From an uncultured Verrucomicrobiota bacterium (GTDB lineage Bacteria; Verrucomicrobiota; Kiritimatiellia; RFP12; UBA3636), in contig CAMOEO010000119.1 of the NCBI GenBank assembly GCA_946612175.1, positions 1-8,542 on the forward strand: a stretch of DNA of 8,542 nucleotides, given 5' to 3'. Shown piece by piece: positions 5,386 through 8,542 of the stretch; positions within the stretch are counted from its first letter, which is position 1; the number at the start of each line of letters is the position of its first letter. The translations under genes and the position numbers were made by a program. Below the pieces are notes generated by a model. It did no database searches. It was not told the origin of the DNA and saw only the letters and a list, made by a program, of their open reading frames with translations.

Positions 5386-7229
5386 CGGTCCGCGGGCAGG
5401 AGGAGCGGCGCGGCGAGGGCCGCGGCCGTGGCGGGGGGGACGACGAACACGGCGTCGTCCCCCTTGCGGCGAAGGTACGCGGAGCCGTCCGGAAGGGCGG
5501 CGCCGAGCTGGAGGATGACGACGGGACGGGCGGGGTCGGCCACCCGCGCGGAAACTTCGACGCGGGGCGGGAGAAGCCCGTAGGCGGAGGAATCGGCGGG
5601 GGAGAGCGCGACGGCGGCGGTGGCGACGAGGTTGGTGAAGAGCGCGGCGGCGGCCTCGGCGGCGGCGGGGTCCGCGACGCGGTCGGAGCGTTCGCAGACC
5701 CAGGAGCCGCCGGCGTCGAGGCGGACGGTCTCGGGGGCCGGATCGGCGGGCTCGGCGCGGGCGAGGGAAAGGACGGGGCTGCCCGCGGAGATCACGTCGC
5801 GGTCGCGGAGCGCGGCGAGCGCGGAGGAGGAGAAGACCTCGGGCGGCACGCGTTCCGCGGGGACGAGGCGGCGGATGCCGGCGGACGGGACGAGGACGGC
5901 GACCTCGCCGCCTTCCGGCGGGACGAAGAGGCATTCGACGGGAGCCTCGGAGCCCGCCGTGCGGAGCTCGAGGCGGACAGCTTCGAGCGGCGCCGGGGCG
6001 GCGGCGGGGTCCCAGGGCTCGGCGCGAACGTCGCGCACCTCGAGAAGGCGGGACAGGAACGCGTCGGCGGCGAAGGCGTCCGCCGGATGGTGGGACGGCT
6101 GCTCGATGGCCCAGGGCTCGGCGGCGTCGGGACGGGCGAGGAAGAACGGGCCGTCGCCGGAGCGGAGGGAGACGGAAAGCACCTCGTCGGGCGAGAACGG
6201 GGCGATGCGGCGGTCGCGGAGATCGTCGAGCGACATCCGGAGCGCATCGTAGACGACGCGGTCGACCTCGACGATCACCGTGCCGCCGCCGGCGGCCGAG
6301 GCGAGCAGGACCCGGGAGGGGGCGTCGGGACGGGGCGCGGCGAAGTCGAAGGCGTCGGGGGCGGACTCGCGTTCGTGGAGGATGGAGAGGGAGAGCGCGG
6401 CCTCGTCGGGCGAGAGGCCGTGGGCGATGCGGGCGTCCTCCGCCCGCGCGGGCGACGCCCCGCGGCCGGGCGTCCAGACGAAGCGGTCGGCGGTGGTCTC
6501 GACGAGGGCGGAGAGCAGGGCGGAGACGGCGACGGAGTCGACGGCGCAGACGTACGGGGCGCGCAGCGTCCAGCGGCCGAGCGCGTCGCGCGCGAGGCGA
6601 ACGGTCGGCGCGTCGCGGCGGCGGATCTCGAGCTCCGCGATCTCGCGGCCGGGGCGCGCGAAGAGCATGCGCTCGCGGAGGTCGTCCGTCGAGGTCGGCA
6701 GCAGGTCGAACATCGAGCGGTCGACGGCGTAGACCGCATCGTCGCCGCTGCGCAGGGCGAACACGCCGTCCCCCGACGGGGTGTCGGAGCCGAAGAGGAA
6801 CACCAGGCTCCCGTCGGGGCCGGTCGCACGGACGCCGGCGCGGGGCTTCGTGGCGGGATCGCGCGCCGAGGAATCGGGCAGGCCGAACGCGGAGAGCGGC
6901 AGCTCCCGCGCCTGGCGCTGGCGCGGAGAGATGCGGTCGCGGACGCGGGCGTGCGCCAGCGTGTCGAGGAAGAGGTCGATGCGGGGGGCGTCCGCGCGGC
7001 CGGAGCCGTCGACGAAAAGCCACCCGCCCCGATCGCGCCGCAGGTCGACCTGGAACGTCCCGAGGGAGATCGAGAGCTCGTTGATGCGGCCCGGATCGGC
7101 GGTCAGCAGCGCGAGCGGCGGCGCGGAGGCATCCGCGGTCCCGGCCAGGTGGCGATCCGCGTACCGGAGACCCAGCAGGAGCAGCGCGAGGAGCAGCGCG
7201 AGGAAGGCTAGGGTCTTGCTCGAAAGCAC
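5382..7229 (-). CDS. Membrane-anchored DUF4340-type protein with four internal repeats
   Basis: 615 residues, starting with GTG at 7229. A single N-terminal membrane segment (residues 7-22) is followed by a large, presumably periplasmic, region. That region contains four related units of about 130 to 150 residues (46-190, 196-345, 349-481, 484-612). Each begins with two short strands leading to a Trp (W70, W220, W373, W510), then a helix such as VSALLSALVETTADRFV. Later comes a segment of the type GDDAVYAVDRSMFDLL (162-177), often closed by LRDR. This is the DUF4340 pattern as I know it. Such proteins often accompany gliding-type ABC transporter genes (GldG-like), but none is here. The function is unknown. 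The start lies 22 bases inside the end of lspA, indicating translational coupling. The stop shares the CTAG at 5382-5385 with the opposing gene. Confidence 0.8.
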   Translation of the reverse strand: MLSSKTLAFLALLLALLLLGLRYADRHLAGTADASAPPLALLTADPGRINELSISLGTFQVDLRRDRGGWLFVDGSGRADAPRIDLFLDTLAHARVRDRISPRQRQARELPLSAFGLPDSSARDPATKPRAGVRATGPDGSLVFLFGSDTPSGDGVFALRSGDDAVYAVDRSMFDLLPTSTDDLRERMLFARPGREIAELEIRRRDAPTVRLARDALGRWTLRAPYVCAVDSVAVSALLSALVETTADRFVWTPGRGASPARAEDARIAHGLSPDEAALSLSILHERESAPDAFDFAAPRPDAPSRVLLASAAGGGTVIVEVDRVVYDALRMSLDDLRDRRIAPFSPDEVLSVSLRSGDGPFFLARPDAAEPWAIEQPSHHPADAFAADAFLSRLLEVRDVRAEPWDPAAAPAPLEAVRLELRTAGSEAPVECLFVPPEGGEVAVLVPSAGIRRLVPAERVPPEVFSSSALAALRDRDVISAGSPVLSLARAEPADPAPETVRLDAGGSWVCERSDRVADPAAAEAAAALFTNLVATAAVALSPADSSAYGLLPPRVEVSARVADPARPVVILQLGAALPDGSAYLRRKGDDAVFVVPPATAAALAAPLLLPADR

Positions 7230-7744
7230 GGAAGGGAGGCGAGGACGAGGAGCCCGACGCCGATGCAGATCGCGGTGTCGGCGAGGTTGAAGGTGGGGAA
7301 GGTGTAGGCGGCGCGCCAGTGCCAGTCAAGGAAGTCGACGACGCGACCGGTGCGCAGGCGGTCGAGGAGGTTGCCGACGATGCCGCCGGCGAGGAGGCCG
7401 GCGGCGATGCGCGAGAGGCGCGTGGCGCAGAGCTCGCGGCGGTTCCACGCCAGGAGCGCGAGCATCGCCGCGGAGACGCCCGCAAGCAGCCAGCGCCGGC
7501 CCGAGAGCATGCTCCAGGCCGCGCCGTCGTTCAGCGCGAGCCGGAGGTCGAAGAAGCCGGGCAGGACCGTGCGGTGGGAGCCGTCCGCGAATGCGCGCGA
7601 CGCAGCGGCCTTGGTGAGCTGGTCGAGCGCGACCACGACCGCCGCGAGGACGAGCGCGCCGGCCTGCGCCCGTCGGCCGGGGGCGGACGGAGCGGCGGGC
7701 GCGGGGGCGGGACGGGGCGCGGATGCTTCCGTGGGCGCGGGCAT
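7208..7744 (-). CDS. lspA: Lipoprotein signal peptidase (signal peptidase II)
   Basis: LspA is the inner-membrane aspartyl protease that cleaves the signal peptide before the lipidated Cys of prolipoproteins. The protein has 178 residues. Motifs: DQLTK (41-45), LALNDGAAWSML (69-80, the family NxGAAFS region), GNLLDRLRTGRVVDFLDW (124-141) and FNLADTAICIGV (152-163). The catalytic pair is Asp128 and Asp156. Four membrane segments are visible, around 29-45, 84-100, 112-126 and 154-171. An N-terminal Ala/Pro-rich extension of about 27 residues precedes the first helix and is longer than in E. coli LspA. If the true start is a later codon, this extension would shrink. It follows the dksA/traR-like gene after 20 bases and overlaps the DUF4340 gene by 22 bases, so the three form an operon. 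Two predicted lipoproteins encoded in this window would be substrates. Confidence 0.95.
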   Translation of the reverse strand: MPAPTEASAPRPAPAPAAPSAPGRRAQAGALVLAAVVVALDQLTKAAASRAFADGSHRTVLPGFFDLRLALNDGAAWSMLSGRRWLLAGVSAAMLALLAWNRRELCATRLSRIAAGLLAGGIVGNLLDRLRTGRVVDFLDWHWRAAYTFPTFNLADTAICIGVGLLVLASLPCFRARP

Positions 7745-7764
7745 TGCGGAAACGGGGCGGCGGA

Positions 7765-8542
7765 TCAGTAGTAGTCCGCGGCGGAGGTCGTCGGCGCGCG
7801 GCGCAGCGCGGCGTCGGCCTCCATCTCGGACTGGCAGGGCACGCAGTACTTCGCGAACGGCTGGGCGCGCAGGCGCGCCTTGCCGATGCGGCTGCCGCAG
7901 TTCTGGCAGACGCCGAAGGTGCCGTCGTCGATCGCCCGGAGCGCGGCGTCGATGTCGTTGACGGACGCTTCCGCGAGCGCGGCCTTTCCGAGCTCGGTGA
8001 TGCGCATCGCGGCGTCGGTGCCGTCCTCCTCGGGGTTCACCTCGTCGTAGCGGCGAAGGGACTGGTCCTGCAGCGTGACGGCCTTTCCGCTCAGGCGGGC
8101 GCGCTGCGCGAGCAGGTCCGCGCGGAGCTCGTCGAGCTCCTTCTTCGTGAACTCACCGCTGTCGGAATCGGCCGGCGCCGGGGCGTCGCCGAAGAGGTCG
8201 TCCTCGTCCACCGACGGAACCAGCGGAACGATCTCGGGCGGCAACGTGGACAACGGCGGCGCCGCCGTGTGGGAAACGGGTGTCGGAAGATCCGCCACGG
8301 CGGGCTCGGCAGGAGGAACGGGCGGCTCGGGAGACTCGGGCTCGGGCACGGACGCGGGGATCGCCTCGATCTGCTTCTGCGAACTCTCCTTCGCGTCCTT
8401 CGGCGACTGGGCGGACGCGGCCTTCTTCTGCTCCGGCTTCTTCGCCGAGGCGGACGCGGCCTTCTTCTGCTCCGGCTTCTTCGCCGGGGCGGACGCGGCC
8501 TTCTTCTGCTCCGGCTTCTTCGCCGGGGCCGACGCGGCCTTC
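7765..8542 (-). CDS. DksA/TraR-type zinc-finger regulator with basic repeat tail (5' end outside window)
   Basis: The frame is open to the right edge, giving at least 258 residues. In protein order it has three parts. First is a Lys/Ala/Pro tail of 13-residue repeats (unit KAASAPAKKPEQK; DNA 8410-8542). Second is a Pro/Glu-rich linker (VPEPESPEPPVPPAEP). Third is a DksA-like C-terminus from about base 8150: a predicted coiled coil holding DGTDAA (8008-8025), which fits the DxxDxA tip motif of DksA, then the C4 zinc finger CQNC...CVPC with 17 residues between the pairs (7834-7908). DksA binds the RNA polymerase secondary channel and, with ppGpp, adjusts transcription; tip Asp and zinc site are kept here, supporting a similar role. 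A GTG at 8349 could start a shorter 194-residue form, but the repeats upstream keep the same frame. As I recall, dksA-lspA adjacency also occurs in Chlamydia. Confidence 0.88.
   Translation of the reverse strand, partial: KAASAPAKKPEQKKAASAPAKKPEQKKAASASAKKPEQKKAASAQSPKDAKESSQKQIEAIPASVPEPESPEPPVPPAEPAVADLPTPVSHTAAPPLSTLPPEIVPLVPSVDEDDLFGDAPAPADSDSGEFTKKELDELRADLLAQRARLSGKAVTLQDQSLRRYDEVNPEEDGTDAAMRITELGKAALAEASVNDIDAALRAIDDGTFGVCQNCGSRIGKARLRAQPFAKYCVPCQSEMEADAALRRAPTTSAADYY
8410..8542 (-). repeat. 39-base in-frame tandem repeat encoding a Lys/Ala-rich tail
   Basis: Copies at 8410-8448, 8449-8487 and 8488-8526, plus a partial copy at 8527-8542, differ by only one or two bases (for example A at 8448 against G at 8487 and 8526; C at 8530 against G in the other copies). 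Thirty-nine bases equal thirteen codons, so copy-number change keeps the frame. The unit encodes KAASAPAKKPEQK or a near variant. The array continues past the window edge, so the total copy number is unknown. Confidence 0.93.

Noticed and set aside
3942..7211. A 1089-codon open frame on the plus strand spanning two genes
   Set aside because: It runs in another frame of the repeat lipoprotein gene and antisense to the DUF4340 gene. Its translation is Arg/Gly/Ala-rich low-complexity typical of GC-rich shadow frames and shows no motifs.
4654..7485. A 943-codon open frame on the minus strand
   Set aside because: It overlaps lspA, the DUF4340 gene and the antisense of the repeat lipoprotein. The product is Arg/Pro-rich noise, whereas the overlapped genes have clear motifs.

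Overview
The window is a GC-rich chromosomal segment (about 70% GC by eye) from a Gram-negative-type bacterium. It has lipoproteins, a lipoprotein signal peptidase and a peptidoglycan lipid I synthase. The best guess is the PVC superphylum (Kiritimatiellota/Verrucomicrobiota/Lentisphaerota-like). Reasons: a DksA/TraR zinc-finger gene sits directly upstream of lspA, as I recall for Chlamydia; Shine-Dalgarno sequences are mostly absent; and the DksA-like protein has a Lys/Ala/Pro-rich tail. This placement is inference, not proof. No phage, IS element, CRISPR array or defence system is visible.

Left part (1-1920, plus strand): the tail of an unrecognised gene ends at 211. A short intergenic region carries a purine run, a convincing extended -10 promoter and a pyrimidine-rich leader. 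Then comes mraY (439-1641), an unusual subtype in which the family HHH motif reads HDE. A second promoter of the same design (1670-1698) drives a tRNA-Ser(CGA) gene (1741-1828, CCA encoded).

Middle (1921-5385, plus strand): three tightly packed genes. They are an RbsC-type sugar ABC permease, a sugar-binding lipoprotein whose start overlaps the permease stop (ATGA), and 10 bases later a 503-residue predicted lipoprotein. The lipoprotein is built of about 18 to 20 short Trp-rich repeats with a [hydrophobic]-[WF]-P-[LF]-[WF] core. No ATPase partner for the permease is present. No separate promoter was found, so read-through from the tRNA promoter is possible.

Right part (5382-8542, minus strand): an operon transcribed toward the middle, in the order dksA/traR-like gene (5' end outside the window), lspA, and a membrane-anchored DUF4340-type protein with four internal repeats. 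lspA and the DUF4340 gene overlap by 22 bases. The last plus-strand and last minus-strand genes meet tail to tail, sharing one palindromic CTAG as both stop codons. The DksA-like gene contains 39-base tandem repeats encoding a histone-H1-like basic tail that runs off the window edge.

The coherent theme is the cell envelope: lipid I synthesis, lipoprotein maturation by LspA, two lipoproteins that would be its substrates, and sugar uptake. The least explained item is the Trp-Pro repeat lipoprotein.
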